A stretch of 64,000 nt of DNA from CAWANF01 sp963783355 (GTDB taxonomy: Bacteria > Bacteroidota > Rhodothermia > Balneolales > DATFMH01), in the NCBI GenBank assembly GCA_963783355.1, contig CAWANF010000012.1:186001-250000 (forward strand), in the 5' to 3' direction. This document shows, in pieces, positions 8,852-17,980 of this stretch; position 1 is the first letter of the stretch; every line of letters begins with the position of its first letter. The notes under the pieces were generated by a model that was given only the letters and a program-made list of their open reading frames with translations, did no database searches and had not been told where the DNA came from. A program made the position numbers and the translations under genes.

Positions 8852-10303
8852 TCAGTTAGGAAAACGAAGAGTCACTTTCGTTCCATTGTCAGGTTCACTT
8901 GAAATGAAAACGTCCCCTTCATGTAATTCCATAATCGTCTTGACAATCGACAGTCCCAATCCGGAACCATCCCGGCCATCGGATCTGGCCTTATCTACCC
9001 GGTAAAAACGGTCAAAAACTTTGGCTATTTGTTCAGTCGGAATACCATTTCCAGTATCTGAAACGATAAGATCGGTGTAATCAGAATATGATTCTGCAAT
9101 TAAAGTAATAGATCCGAATTCAGGTGTATACCGGACAGCGTTGCTCAGCAGATTATTAACGGCTCGCTGAAACAATACAGGATCGGCATTTAGCAGACCA
9201 TCACCTGATAATCTGAGTCTTATATTTTTCTCTTCGTACAATGGCTCATAAATAGTAACTACCCTTTCCATTTCTTTCCGAACCTCAAACTTCTTTTTCA
9301 TAATATGAAGCTCAGTCCGGTCAGCCCTTGCCAGAAAAAGCAATTGCTCAATCATGGTCATCAGTCGCCGGTATTCCTCCATATTTGATTCAAGTACCCC
9401 ACGGTAATCATCAGCCGAACGAATCCTTGATAAGGCTACTTCGGTCTGCCCCATTACATTGTGTATAGGAGTTCTTAATTCATGGGCCAGATCAGCAGAA
9501 AATTGGCGAAGCCTGTTGAACGAATCCTCAAGCCGAAATAACATATTGTCAAAAGATTTCGACAGAACCACCAATTCATCCGGCCATTCATGCGTTCCGA
9601 TACGCTCATGCAACCTGTTGGATGAAACTGTTTTAATAACTTTCGCGATATCGTGCAGCGGCTCCAATCCCTTACGGGTAATAACGGTTCCCAGAATAGT
9701 AGCAAAGAAAAAACCGCCTAATAAAACAAGAATCATTTCCTTTTTATATTCACCTATCACAACATGCTCATGAGAAACATCTAGTGCAATACGAATGACA
9801 TACGTCCGGTTGTGTTGTTGATGATCTTCTGCCCACGCCGACATAAGCAAATACCATTTTCCATTAGGCGCATTCCAGCGGACTCCGGCTTTTGGCACCT
9901 GATCAATGTCAACAGGCGTGGGAAATGGTGCTGATTTAAAAATCTTAGCAAATTCTGAAGATTCAATAACAGTACTGAAATTTCTATGCTCAATCCTGGT
10001 ATAATAACGGGCAAATTGCATAGCCCGGCTTTCCAGTACAACTTCCTCATCTAATTGTTCCCTTGGATCAGCGGCACTTTTAAGCTCAGAACGGGCGACT
10101 TCAATCTTGTTGATGAGAAAATGGTAATCCTGGGCTTCAAGATTCTGAGTTATATCATGAAAAAGTAAAAAAAGTGCAATCGCAAGAATCCCCGTAATTG
10201 AAACGACATAGAATGCAATCAATCGGCCTGTTATTGATTTTGAAGGAAAGAACCGGCTCCATTTCTTAACATTCGATTTTTCCTCAGACATTTTTGGCAA
10301 CAT
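8852..10303 (-). CDS. Sensor histidine kinase (CusS/heavy-metal-sensor type)
   Basis: A 483-residue membrane sensor. TM1 is about residues 28-48, a periplasmic sensor domain about 50-188 and TM2 about 189-208. HAMP follows, then the H-box FSADLAHELRTPIH with the phospho-accepting H274. The catalytic domain has the N-box QRAVNNLLSNAVRYTP, DTGNGIP and GSGLGLSIV. AGAGGAG-like ribosome binding sequence sits 6 nt before the ATG at 10303, favouring that start over the internal ATG at 10291. It therefore overlaps the response regulator by 20 nt. The adjacent RND genes are the likely targets, by analogy with CusRS. Confidence 0.92.
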   Translation of the reverse strand: MLPKMSEEKSNVKKWSRFFPSKSITGRLIAFYVVSITGILAIALFLLFHDITQNLEAQDYHFLINKIEVARSELKSAADPREQLDEEVVLESRAMQFARYYTRIEHRNFSTVIESSEFAKIFKSAPFPTPVDIDQVPKAGVRWNAPNGKWYLLMSAWAEDHQQHNRTYVIRIALDVSHEHVVIGEYKKEMILVLLGGFFFATILGTVITRKGLEPLHDIAKVIKTVSSNRLHERIGTHEWPDELVVLSKSFDNMLFRLEDSFNRLRQFSADLAHELRTPIHNVMGQTEVALSRIRSADDYRGVLESNMEEYRRLMTMIEQLLFLARADRTELHIMKKKFEVRKEMERVVTIYEPLYEEKNIRLRLSGDGLLNADPVLFQRAVNNLLSNAVRYTPEFGSITLIAESYSDYTDLIVSDTGNGIPTEQIAKVFDRFYRVDKARSDGRDGSGLGLSIVKTIMELHEGDVFISSEPDNGTKVTLRFPN

Positions 10304-10955
10304 AGCCGACTCCTCTTAGAGTATGGATAATCTTCGACGAAAAAGGGTCGTCAATTTTAGCTCTTAACCGGCGAATTGCCACATCAACGACATTTGTACC
10401 CGTATCAAAATCGATATCCCAAACTTCACGGGCAATAACCTGACGGGAAAGAACCTCGTCTTTATGCTCAACTAAAAGACTCAGTAATTCGAATTCTTTG
10501 GGAGTCAGATTAATAAATTGTCCATTTCTGGTAATTACACGACTTGTGTGATTAAGGCAGAGATCCCCCAGCCTGATTTCATCAGGCCGATATTCCAGCT
10601 TTCTGCGGGTCACCGCACGTATCCTGGCCAATAACTCTGAAAAAGCAAAAGGTTTTACCAGGTAATCATCTGCTCCAATTTCAAGGCCTTTAACTCGGTC
10701 TTCAATAGCATCCCTTGCCGTTAGAAATATGACCGGCGTTCGTTTCCCCGCTGCTCTGAGATTTTCCAGTATCGACCAGCCATCTCGTCCGGGTAACATG
10801 ACATCCAAAATAATAATGTCGTAAACCTTCTTTTCAGCCATCGATAAACCAGTATGGCCATCATAAGCTATATCCGCAACTATATTATTTTCAGTGAGAC
10901 CCTGACTCAGGAATGAGGCCGTTTTCTTTTCATCTTCTACTATTAATGCACGCAT
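10284..10955 (-). CDS. OmpR-family response regulator
   Basis: A 223-residue regulator starting at the ATG at 10955 (MRALIVEDEKKTASFLSQGL); the frame is open a further 11 codons upstream. The receiver domain has D51 in ILDVMLPGRDGW as the phosphorylation site, and the conserved T and K in LTARD and VKPFAF. The C-terminal winged helix has NLTPKEFELLSLL and VVDVAIRRLRAKID. It overlaps the kinase gene by 20 nt. It is divergent from the GH20 gene, with about 150 nt between them for promoters. Confidence 0.93.
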   Translation of the reverse strand: MRALIVEDEKKTASFLSQGLTENNIVADIAYDGHTGLSMAEKKVYDIIILDVMLPGRDGWSILENLRAAGKRTPVIFLTARDAIEDRVKGLEIGADDYLVKPFAFSELLARIRAVTRRKLEYRPDEIRLGDLCLNHTSRVITRNGQFINLTPKEFELLSLLVEHKDEVLSRQVIAREVWDIDFDTGTNVVDVAIRRLRAKIDDPFSSKIIHTLRGVGYVAKNV

Positions 10956-11109
10956 AATTTTACGTTTTTCCGATATACCGAAAGACAAAATACCTTATGA
11001 GCAATGAAGTTCACAATGAAATATATTTTTCCATACGAGCATTTTTGATTTTTTTTTTATAGCCTGTGCAATGGTTAAAATTTTATCTCGTCAAAACAGG
11101 CTGATACTC

Positions 11110-13668
11110 ATGAAAAAAAAATCATTGCTCCTTTTGTTACTGCTCCTCCCGTTTCAACTTCTCCTCGCGCAGTCCAAAATCCCTAACGTTATACCCATTC
11201 CTCAAAAATGGACCTGGCTGAACGGCAGAACCAACTTGTCATCCATCCATCAAATCGTGCTGGCCAATGGAGCGGATTCAGCCGACCGTTTTACGGCTGA
11301 GCAGCTACAGGACACTTTTAAAAAGATTCTTAATCAGTCGGTAGAGATAAAAAACGGGACAGATCAGGAATTAACCGACGCCATTATCATTGGCAGCCCG
11401 AAAAATTCCGGCTTCTTCAGTAAATTTGTAAAACCGGATTCGTTCGATTCCGCCATGACTAAAGAAGGTTATGTTTTCAAAATGACCGGCGGGAATATCA
11501 TTATCGCGGGATTATCCGATACCGGGCGTTTTTACGGAGCTATGACATTGAAGCAGCTGATTCAGTCAGCCGGATCCGATCACCAGATTGACAACATTTC
11601 CATTGAAGATTATCCCTCCATGAAATTCCGCGGAATTTCCGATGATATGAGCCGGGGACAGGTTTCCACGCAAAAAAACCTGGAAAAGATTATTCGTTTC
11701 CTCGCTGAATATAAGATGAACACGTATATGCCCTATATCGAGGATCTTTTTCATTTCAAACAATACCCTGATATTGGAAAAAACCGGGGCGCTTTTACAC
11801 GTAAGGAACTGGAAGAGCTGCAAAATTATGCGGCTAAATTTCATGTTCAAATTATCCCGGCTTTTGAATCGCTGGGACACCAGGAAAACCTGTTATTGAA
11901 TAATAAATATGTAAAATATGCCGAATATCCCGGTTCTGCATCCTTCAACACTCAGGATTCAGCCGCTTATCACTTCGTCGATTCGCTGATTAGAGAAATG
12001 ATTCCGGTTTTTCATTCCAAATACTTTTCGATGGGTGGCGACGAATCGTTTGATGTAGGTTTGGGTGCCAGCAAACGAGCCGTTGAACGTTACGGATTAG
12101 CGACGGTGAACGCCCGGTATTACCAAAAAATTTATCAATACATTCGTAAACACCACAAAACGGTCATCATGTATGGCGACATGCTTCTGCGTGATCCTTT
12201 GGCACTCAGCCAGATACCGAAAGATTTAATAATCATGGACTGGCATTATGGATCGAGTGATAATTACTCGTCCACGGAAGTCTTTTCCAACGCTCACCAA
12301 CCATTCATTGTTTCTCCCGGTGTTAATGACTGGTCGGCTATTTATCCGCGGCAAAGTGCGGCCTGGGTTAATATTCACAACCTGACATTGCAGGGTTTTA
12401 GAAATGGATCTATCGGTTCCATTAACAGCAGCTGGGGTGATTTTGGCGGACCAAATTTCAGGGAATTAAACTATAGAGGATATGCTTACGGAGCCGAATG
12501 CAGCTGGAATCCAACGATGGCGAACGGACAAACGATTGATGCCCGTTTTAACCAGATTTTTTTCCGTTCCGATGACGCCCGTTTGTTAGCGGTGCAGTCA
12601 CAATTAAATGAATTAAGTGAGGATTTTTCATTCCGCGATTTATGGCGACAACCGTTTGATCGCCTGGATTTATTTGAAAAACATGGCCATCTCCCACTGT
12701 TAACGGAAGCAACCGACATATACAGAAACGGCAGTTATGCACTGGATCTGATTCATTCTCTCAAGAAAAATATCCATCAAAATTCCGATATCCTTGATTA
12801 TTACGCTTACGATGCCAAACTGAGCCGCTGGTTTGGTAACAGCCTGCTATTTGCACGCTGGATGCATACTACCGTTGATCAAAACATTTCCCCGGGAAGC
12901 CGAAAACCCTACGTAGATAAAGCCATTGCATGGGGAGAAAAACTGGAGAATAACATTAGTCAGCTTCATGATGAATATGACCAGCTCTGGCTTCAAACCA
13001 ATAAGAAGGCCAACCTGGATCGCATCGATACGTTGTTCATCTACCAGAAAACTTTTCTGAACAAAATTGTTGAAGGCTTGAAAAATAATTCATGGGATAT
13101 ATCCTACAATATTCCGAGTGATTTCATCGCTGTCAACGGAGCCTCAAAAGACAACCCCGTCTCAGCGGCCTACCTCAGGAAAAGTTTTCGAATTGATCCT
13201 CATAAAAAAATCAAACACGCATGGCTGCAGGTGATTGGAGACACCAACGTTAAAGTTTGGGTTGACGGACATGAAATTGAACATAACTACACCCGCCGGC
13301 AATTATCGCTGTTAGTCGATCTGAGAAGAAGTTCTTATCACGATATCGCACATATTCTGAATAAAAAAAGCCGAAACGCCATCGCTGTAGAAGTGCACAG
13401 TTATTATCCCCCGAAAGGCAGTCATTCGTTCATGCAAACACGCCCTGCGGCCGCCAATGTATATCTTGATATCGAATATACCGACGGAACATCACAGCGT
13501 ATCCTGTCTGATCCATACTGGAAATCTCATACATTCGCCGAAAAAGGCTGGACCCAAACCAATTTTGATGATTCTTACTGGTTACCGGCAAGCGTAGTAA
13601 ATGATTTTCCGTTTAATGTTTATCAGCCTATGTTTGATATAGGTTTACCGTCATTTATTGCTTTGTAA
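11110..13668 (+). CDS. Secreted GH20 beta-N-acetylhexosaminidase
   Basis: Releases terminal N-acetylhexosamine residues from glycans. The N-terminal signal peptide is a long run of Leu ending LLLAQ, pointing to secretion. A GH20b-like alpha/beta domain (about residues 20-160) precedes the catalytic barrel, which begins near MKFRGISDDMSRGQ. The SMGGDES segment carries the catalytic Asp-Glu pair (about D311-E312). The C-terminal 200 residues are helical and then beta-rich, probably an accessory domain. The frame opens at 11071, but the ATG at 11110 starts the signal peptide directly. At 852 residues it is long for GH20. It stands alone, with no SusC/D-like genes beside it. Confidence 0.85.
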   Translation: MKKKSLLLLLLLLPFQLLLAQSKIPNVIPIPQKWTWLNGRTNLSSIHQIVLANGADSADRFTAEQLQDTFKKILNQSVEIKNGTDQELTDAIIIGSPKNSGFFSKFVKPDSFDSAMTKEGYVFKMTGGNIIIAGLSDTGRFYGAMTLKQLIQSAGSDHQIDNISIEDYPSMKFRGISDDMSRGQVSTQKNLEKIIRFLAEYKMNTYMPYIEDLFHFKQYPDIGKNRGAFTRKELEELQNYAAKFHVQIIPAFESLGHQENLLLNNKYVKYAEYPGSASFNTQDSAAYHFVDSLIREMIPVFHSKYFSMGGDESFDVGLGASKRAVERYGLATVNARYYQKIYQYIRKHHKTVIMYGDMLLRDPLALSQIPKDLIIMDWHYGSSDNYSSTEVFSNAHQPFIVSPGVNDWSAIYPRQSAAWVNIHNLTLQGFRNGSIGSINSSWGDFGGPNFRELNYRGYAYGAECSWNPTMANGQTIDARFNQIFFRSDDARLLAVQSQLNELSEDFSFRDLWRQPFDRLDLFEKHGHLPLLTEATDIYRNGSYALDLIHSLKKNIHQNSDILDYYAYDAKLSRWFGNSLLFARWMHTTVDQNISPGSRKPYVDKAIAWGEKLENNISQLHDEYDQLWLQTNKKANLDRIDTLFIYQKTFLNKIVEGLKNNSWDISYNIPSDFIAVNGASKDNPVSAAYLRKSFRIDPHKKIKHAWLQVIGDTNVKVWVDGHEIEHNYTRRQLSLLVDLRRSSYHDIAHILNKKSRNAIAVEVHSYYPPKGSHSFMQTRPAAANVYLDIEYTDGTSQRILSDPYWKSHTFAEKGWTQTNFDDSYWLPASVVNDFPFNVYQPMFDIGLPSFIAL

Positions 13669-13825
13669 ATTAGGTTTTCCAGACTGCATATTTTTTCATT
13701 TTTTCGTATTACTTATTCCGTCTTCCGGTTTCGTGATTTTATTCTAACCTGCCGGTTATTGCGTGAATTGGTGAAAGTTATATATTGAAGATAGATACTT
13801 AGGACACCATAAGAGAGGAGTATTT

Positions 13826-14287
13826 ATGCCAGTCGCAAAGCTAAAAAATTTTCTCAAAGAGAATAATATTAAGTACGAATCAATTACGCATTTACCGGCC
13901 AGTACCGCACAGGAAACAGCAGCAAGAGCTCATATCAGTGGTAAAAATATGGCTAAGACGGTTATGGTTAAGGTGAAGGGCGAATTAGCTATGGCTATCT
14001 TACCGGCAAATAAGAAAGTTAACTTTATTTTGCTGAAAGATTCCATCGGAAACCACGATATCGAACTGGCTTCTGAAATTGAATTCAGGAATGCTTTTCC
14101 TGATTGTGAATTGGGAGCTATGCCGCCGTTTGGCAATCTTTACGGAATGAAAATTTTCGTTGACAAGTCTCTGACTAAAGACAAAGAAATTGCCTTCAAC
14201 GCCGGGACTCACAACGAATTGATCAAAATGACCTATAAAGATTTTGAAAAAATCACAAAACCCAAAATTGTCACCTTCAGTTCCTGA
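13826..14287 (+). CDS. YbaK/ProX-type aminoacyl-tRNA deacylase domain protein
   Basis: A 153-residue stand-alone domain of the family that hydrolyses mischarged tRNAs (for example Cys-tRNAPro or Ala-tRNAPro). Family landmarks are THLPASTAQETA near the N-terminus, the conserved lysine in KNMAKTVMVK, GAMPPFGNLYGMKIFVD, and the C-terminal FNAGTHNELIKMTYKDF. A strong ribosome binding site (GAGAGGAG) precedes the ATG. Which amino acid it edits cannot be told from the sequence. A GAAA-tetraloop hairpin follows the stop. Confidence 0.88.
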   Translation: MPVAKLKNFLKENNIKYESITHLPASTAQETAARAHISGKNMAKTVMVKVKGELAMAILPANKKVNFILLKDSIGNHDIELASEIEFRNAFPDCELGAMPPFGNLYGMKIFVDKSLTKDKEIAFNAGTHNELIKMTYKDFEKITKPKIVTFSS

Positions 14288-14298
14288 TTTGTACTTAA

Positions 14299-14326
14299 AA
14301 TCTGGTTGAAAAACCAGATTGATTTT
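14299..14326 (+). terminator. GAAA-tetraloop hairpin after the YbaK-like gene
   Basis: Perfect 9-bp stem aatctggtt (14299-14307) and aaccagatt (14312-14320), closed by a GAAA tetraloop. Only a weak T-rich stretch (gattttatt) follows, so it may act as a terminator or as a 3'-end stabiliser. Confidence 0.6.
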
Positions 14327-14355
14327 ATTGGGATTCATGCATCATTTCTAAAATT

Positions 14356-14442
14356 TCCTGATTATCAAAATGAACCTTTTCATTATGCGTGAAGTTTTAT
14401 GTAATTAGTTACTGCTCAATAAAATATTTTAGATAATCAGGA
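14356..14442 (+). repeat. Inverted repeat flanking the msrA leader
   Basis: Perfect 11-nt arms: tcctgattatc (14356-14366) and gataatcagga (14432-14442), 65 nt apart. The right arm stops 1 nt before the msrA ATG and contains its only AGGA, so a long-range hairpin could hide the translation start. A related core (AATCAGGATA) forms another inverted repeat at 30215-30263. Confidence 0.5.
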
Positions 14443-14443
14443 T

Positions 14444-15001
14444 ATGAATCCAACTCAAAATCATTTAGAAACGGCAACTTTTGGTGCAGGCTGTTTTTGG
14501 TGCACCGAGGCTGTTTTTCAACAAATAAACGGCATTGTTTCCGTGGAACCAGGGTACGCCGGCGGTGATGGGTTACAACCAAGTTATGAAGAAGTCTGTA
14601 CCGGCAAAACCGGCCATGCCGAGGTCGCACAAATAGCGTTTGATCCTTCTGTTGTCTCTTACGAGGATTTATTGCAGGTTTTTTGGCATGTTCATAATCC
14701 GACCACTCTTAACCGGCAAGGCGCCGATATTGGGACACAATACCGTTCTGTCATTTTTTATCATAATGAAGATCAAAAGCTTATCGCGGAAAAATCAAAA
14801 GCAAATATTGATAATTCCGGTTTATGGAAAAAGCCTATTGTGACGCAAATAGAGCCAGTTCGCAACTATTCCATGGCTGAAAATTATCATCAAAATTATT
14901 ATCAGCTCCATTCAAATGCCGGGTATTGCTCGTTTGTTATTGCTCCTAAACTTGCCAAATTTCGCAAGGAATTTTCTCATTTACTCAAGGAAACCGCCTG
15001 A
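14444..15001 (+). CDS. msrA: Peptide methionine-S-sulfoxide reductase MsrA
   Basis: Reduces methionine S-sulfoxide in oxidised proteins in the cytosol. The active-site motif GAGCFWCTEAVF holds the catalytic Cys, and GYAGG, YEEVCTGKTGHAEVAQ, HNPTTLNRQGADIGTQYRS and AENYHQNY are family signatures. A late Cys in AGYCSF could be the resolving cysteine. Its 185 residues are normal for the family, and no MsrB domain is fused. The start codon follows the right arm of an inverted repeat, which might affect translation. A DNA-repair gene follows 30 nt downstream. Confidence 0.95.
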   Translation: MNPTQNHLETATFGAGCFWCTEAVFQQINGIVSVEPGYAGGDGLQPSYEEVCTGKTGHAEVAQIAFDPSVVSYEDLLQVFWHVHNPTTLNRQGADIGTQYRSVIFYHNEDQKLIAEKSKANIDNSGLWKKPIVTQIEPVRNYSMAENYHQNYYQLHSNAGYCSFVIAPKLAKFRKEFSHLLKETA

Positions 15002-15031
15002 TATGAAAATTGACTGCCGTGAGAAATCAAT

Positions 15032-15736
15032 ATGAAAGCATCTGACATCCACGATTTGATGTACTCCATGAAAAACCCGGAACAAGAAACAAATCTGTTG
15101 AGATTCTTCAAAACAGGACCGGGAGAATATGGCGAAGGAGACCAATTTTTAGGATTAAAAGTCCCGCAAGTCAGGCAAATTGCCAAAAAGTGTTCCGACG
15201 TTACCATAAACGAAGTTATAAAACTGCTTCACTCCCCTTTTCATGAAGAGCGTCTTTTATCCCTGTTTTTGTTGACTAAAAAATTTGAGAAGGGCGATGA
15301 TATTCAAAAATCGAACATATATAATCTTTACCTGCAGAATACTTCATTTATAAATAACTGGGACCTCGTAGATTTATCCGCTGACAAGATCATCGGTGCC
15401 TGGCTTTTTAATAAAGATAAAAGTATCCTAAATGAACTGGCAACATCTGATGACCTTTGGAAACGCAGAATTGCCATCATGACCACTTTTTATTTCATCA
15501 AAAATGGTGAATTTAATAAGACGCTGGAATTAGCGTTTCTTTTATTGAATGATAAGGAAGATTTGATCCATAAAGCGGTCGGCTGGATGCTCAGGGAAAC
15601 CGGTAAACGGGATTTCGATACAGAATTTAAGTTTCTAAAAAAACATTATAACCGGATGCCACGGACAATGCTTCGATATGCTATCGAACGATTTCCGGAA
15701 GAAATGAGTCAACAATTTCTAAAAGGTAAAATATAG
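15032..15736 (+). CDS. AlkD-like DNA alkylation repair protein
   Basis: A HEAT-like-repeat DNA glycosylase family member of 234 residues. Family hallmarks: GLKVPQVRQIAKK, FINNWDLVDLSADKIIG (conserved W and D of the AlkD active-site cleft), WKRRIAIMTTFYFIKNGEF with the matching Arg, DLIHKAVGWMLRETGKRD, and PRTMLRYAIERFPE. In characterised AlkD these residues remove 3- and 7-alkylated purines without base flipping. It lies just after msrA in the same direction, so the two may respond jointly to damage. No clear terminator separates it from the next gene. Confidence 0.9.
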   Translation: MKASDIHDLMYSMKNPEQETNLLRFFKTGPGEYGEGDQFLGLKVPQVRQIAKKCSDVTINEVIKLLHSPFHEERLLSLFLLTKKFEKGDDIQKSNIYNLYLQNTSFINNWDLVDLSADKIIGAWLFNKDKSILNELATSDDLWKRRIAIMTTFYFIKNGEFNKTLELAFLLLNDKEDLIHKAVGWMLRETGKRDFDTEFKFLKKHYNRMPRTMLRYAIERFPEEMSQQFLKGKI

Positions 15737-15797
15737 TTTTAGAAAAAGTATGTAGTTTAGTCTGTCTGTTATTTTCTAACATTTTTACAAAAAGTTC

Positions 15798-16598
15798 ATG
15801 CTATCCATCATCCTGATTTTTTTCCTTCAGTCTGTACATTTTTCTCCGGCAAACCCCGGATTAAAAGCCAATGCTTTAGATTCACTAAAAATTCATGTAA
15901 AAGATATCCGCCATACGTTTAAGAGCCCGAAAGACAGCGCTATTCTGCTACGTTTTCAAATTCAATATCCGATCATTAGTTCAGGCCATAAAGCTTTAAG
16001 CGATTCCCTGAATAATGAAATACACAAATTTGTGAATGCATCCATCATAGAAAATTCCGAACCGGAACCGCCGGATACCCTTTTTCTGGATTTCGTAGAA
16101 CAATATCAGTCACTACAAAAACGATTCCCGAAATATCACCTTGAATGGAATTTCAACAGGGAAGTAAATGTCATTTTTCAATCTAAATCCATCGTTAGCC
16201 TTCGCTTTAATGAACATTCGTTCACCGGCGGTGCTCATCCCATTTCTTACACCTATTACAAAACGTTCAGCAGAGACAGTGGCAAAAAGCTGTCGTTAAA
16301 CGATCTCTTCAAACCTGATTTTCGTAACGCCTTAACAATGAAAGCTGAGCGTATTTTCCGGAAGGATAAAGCAATGAGCCCGGACAGTTCCTTTGCGGCC
16401 GCCGGATATTGGTTTAAAAATAATTTCTTTTCCCTGAATAATAATTATGCTTTGACAGGCAAGGGATTACAATTTTTTTATAATGATTATGAAATTGCTC
16501 CCTATTACATGGGTTCAACTAAAATGATTGTTCCATACGACGAATTAAAATCAGTGCTTAAACCGGAATATTTTCCAAAAGAAACGGCAAAAAAATGA
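15798..16598 (+). CDS. Secreted DUF3298 (RsiV/PdaC-C-like) protein
   Basis: A 266-residue exported protein with a short signal sequence (MLSIILIFFLQSVHFSPA). The middle matches the DUF4163/DUF3298 layout: an N-terminal beta/alpha domain and then SFTGGAHPISYTYYKTF, GKKLSLNDLF, LQFFYNDYEIAPYYMG and VPYDELKSVLKPEYF, which are typical of DUF3298. Relatives include the anti-sigma factor RsiV (lysozyme sensing) and the domain attached to PdaC deacetylases. No transmembrane anchor remains after cleavage, so it is probably periplasmic. Its last 4 nt overlap the following HAD gene (ATGA), so they are coupled. Confidence 0.75.
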   Translation: MLSIILIFFLQSVHFSPANPGLKANALDSLKIHVKDIRHTFKSPKDSAILLRFQIQYPIISSGHKALSDSLNNEIHKFVNASIIENSEPEPPDTLFLDFVEQYQSLQKRFPKYHLEWNFNREVNVIFQSKSIVSLRFNEHSFTGGAHPISYTYYKTFSRDSGKKLSLNDLFKPDFRNALTMKAERIFRKDKAMSPDSSFAAAGYWFKNNFFSLNNNYALTGKGLQFFYNDYEIAPYYMGSTKMIVPYDELKSVLKPEYFPKETAKK

Positions 16599-17065
16599 TA
16601 GAAATTACCATTCCCGGACAAGAAGTATTGAAAATCAAACAACTCGTTCTCGATTATAACGGAACATTAGCCTGCGACGGACATCTCTTAGACGGAGTGA
16701 AAGAACGGATTAAACAATTATCCTATCTCATCGATGTTTACGTACTCACGGCCGATACCTTCGGCAATGCCGAAACGGAATTGAAAGAAGTCGATTGTCA
16801 CCTGATTGTCATTGGGAAAAATAACCAGGACCAGGAAAAACAACGTTTTTCAGAGAAACTGGGATTGGAGCATACCGCGGCCATCGGGAACGGACGAAAT
16901 GACCGTTTGATGTTGCAACATTCCGCACTTGGTATTATAACCATCCAAACCGAAGGAGCCGCAACGGCTTCTTTATTGTCAGCGGATATCATTTGCACAA
17001 ATATTAATGACGCACTCGACCTGTTGCTGCATCCCAAACGTATCACAGCTACACTAAGAAACTAA
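16595..17065 (+). CDS. Small HAD-superfamily phosphatase
   Basis: 156 residues. Motif I is LDYNGTLACDG, where the first Asp should form the phospho-enzyme; the usual second Asp is replaced by Asn, as in P-type-ATPase-like members. Motif II is VLTADT, and GNGRNDRLML is motif III/IV. There is no cap domain, as in the minimal cap-less HADs related to the soluble domain of P-type ATPases. The substrate is unknown. It overlaps the secreted DUF3298 gene by 4 nt, which implies co-expression although the two products should sit on opposite sides of the membrane. Confidence 0.75.
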   Translation: MIEITIPGQEVLKIKQLVLDYNGTLACDGHLLDGVKERIKQLSYLIDVYVLTADTFGNAETELKEVDCHLIVIGKNNQDQEKQRFSEKLGLEHTAAIGNGRNDRLMLQHSALGIITIQTEGAATASLLSADIICTNINDALDLLLHPKRITATLRN

Positions 17066-17143
17066 TTGTTTGAGATTTCTGAATGATGATTGCTCAATTT
17101 TCACCCGGATATCATATATTCCGGCAATGAAACGTTGACCCTG

Positions 17144-17548
17144 ATGTCATATCAAACAACAAATTCTAAAAGTGTGCAAATGGATAACGAGGAACACATA
17201 AAACAGATCTTGATTTCCGAACTGGGCAAGCCAACGAAATTAGAAAAAGAGCATATCATTTCTCATCCTGATTATACGTTTCTTAAAGAAGAGCTCCCGC
17301 AAATCATCAATCAGAAGAAGTCCAAGGCTTTTTTTGCTACAACCACGGCTATTTTGACCTTTGCTATCATTGGATTATTTGGATACAACTTTTATCTGGC
17401 CGGAGCCAGTTTAAACATGTTGTATGTGCTCATTGCATGTATCATCCTTTCCGGAACTGCAGGTTATGAATGGGCCGGCTTGAATAAAAAAGAGGTTATC
17501 TATAAATTACTGAAAGAACTGAGCGAACCTAAAGAATCTTCTTCATAA
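17144..17548 (+). CDS. Small membrane protein with two helices
   Basis: I do not recognise the family. About 134 residues: a charged N-terminal part (EEHIKQILISELGKPT, LKEELPQI), then two hydrophobic segments (AFFATTTAILTFAIIGLFGY and LNMLYVLIACIILSG), then a short charged tail. The start is uncertain: the frame opens with a TTG at 17090 and has ATGs at 17144 and 17180, none with a strong ribosome binding site. Another small two-helix membrane protein follows 22 nt later, so the pair may act together. Confidence 0.5.
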   Translation: MSYQTTNSKSVQMDNEEHIKQILISELGKPTKLEKEHIISHPDYTFLKEELPQIINQKKSKAFFATTTAILTFAIIGLFGYNFYLAGASLNMLYVLIACIILSGTAGYEWAGLNKKEVIYKLLKELSEPKESSS

Positions 17549-17570
17549 TAATATTTCCGGAGATGTTTCA

Positions 17571-17783
17571 TTGAACATTAAACGGATCATATTCAACTTT
17601 CTGATAATCTTCATCATCAGCCTGATTGTCGCTGCTTTCTCGACTTATTTCTATAATCTTTTTATTCATCACACAGGGCTGTTCGATTGGGGAACGGCTG
17701 TTCGGCTAGCCATCCTATTCGGCATCATTTACACCTGGCTGGAGTATAGGCGAAACCGCTTGAACCAAAAGGAACAAGAATAA
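17571..17783 (+). CDS. Small two-helix membrane protein
   Basis: A 70-residue protein starting at TTG, supported by GGAG 8 nt upstream. Two membrane segments are seen, IIFNFLIIFIISLIVAAFS and AVRLAILFGIIYTWLEY, with a basic, cytosolic-looking tail (RRNRLNQKEQE). No family is recognised. It is probably in one operon with the small membrane protein just upstream. Confidence 0.55.
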   Translation: MNIKRIIFNFLIIFIISLIVAAFSTYFYNLFIHHTGLFDWGTAVRLAILFGIIYTWLEYRRNRLNQKEQE

Positions 17784-17980
17784 TATCCATCTGCGTTTTT
17801 TTATTAATTCCGGAATCAGGCCAGCTATATTATTTACAATAAATTGATTTTTCGATGCCGAATTTGTCCCGACTTATGATTATTTTTACTGCTGTTTCAT
17901 TAACAGAACGAAACAGATACGCCTGCTGTTTAATGGACATTACATCACGGTGCTTAAAACAACTTAATGACTTTTGATCT

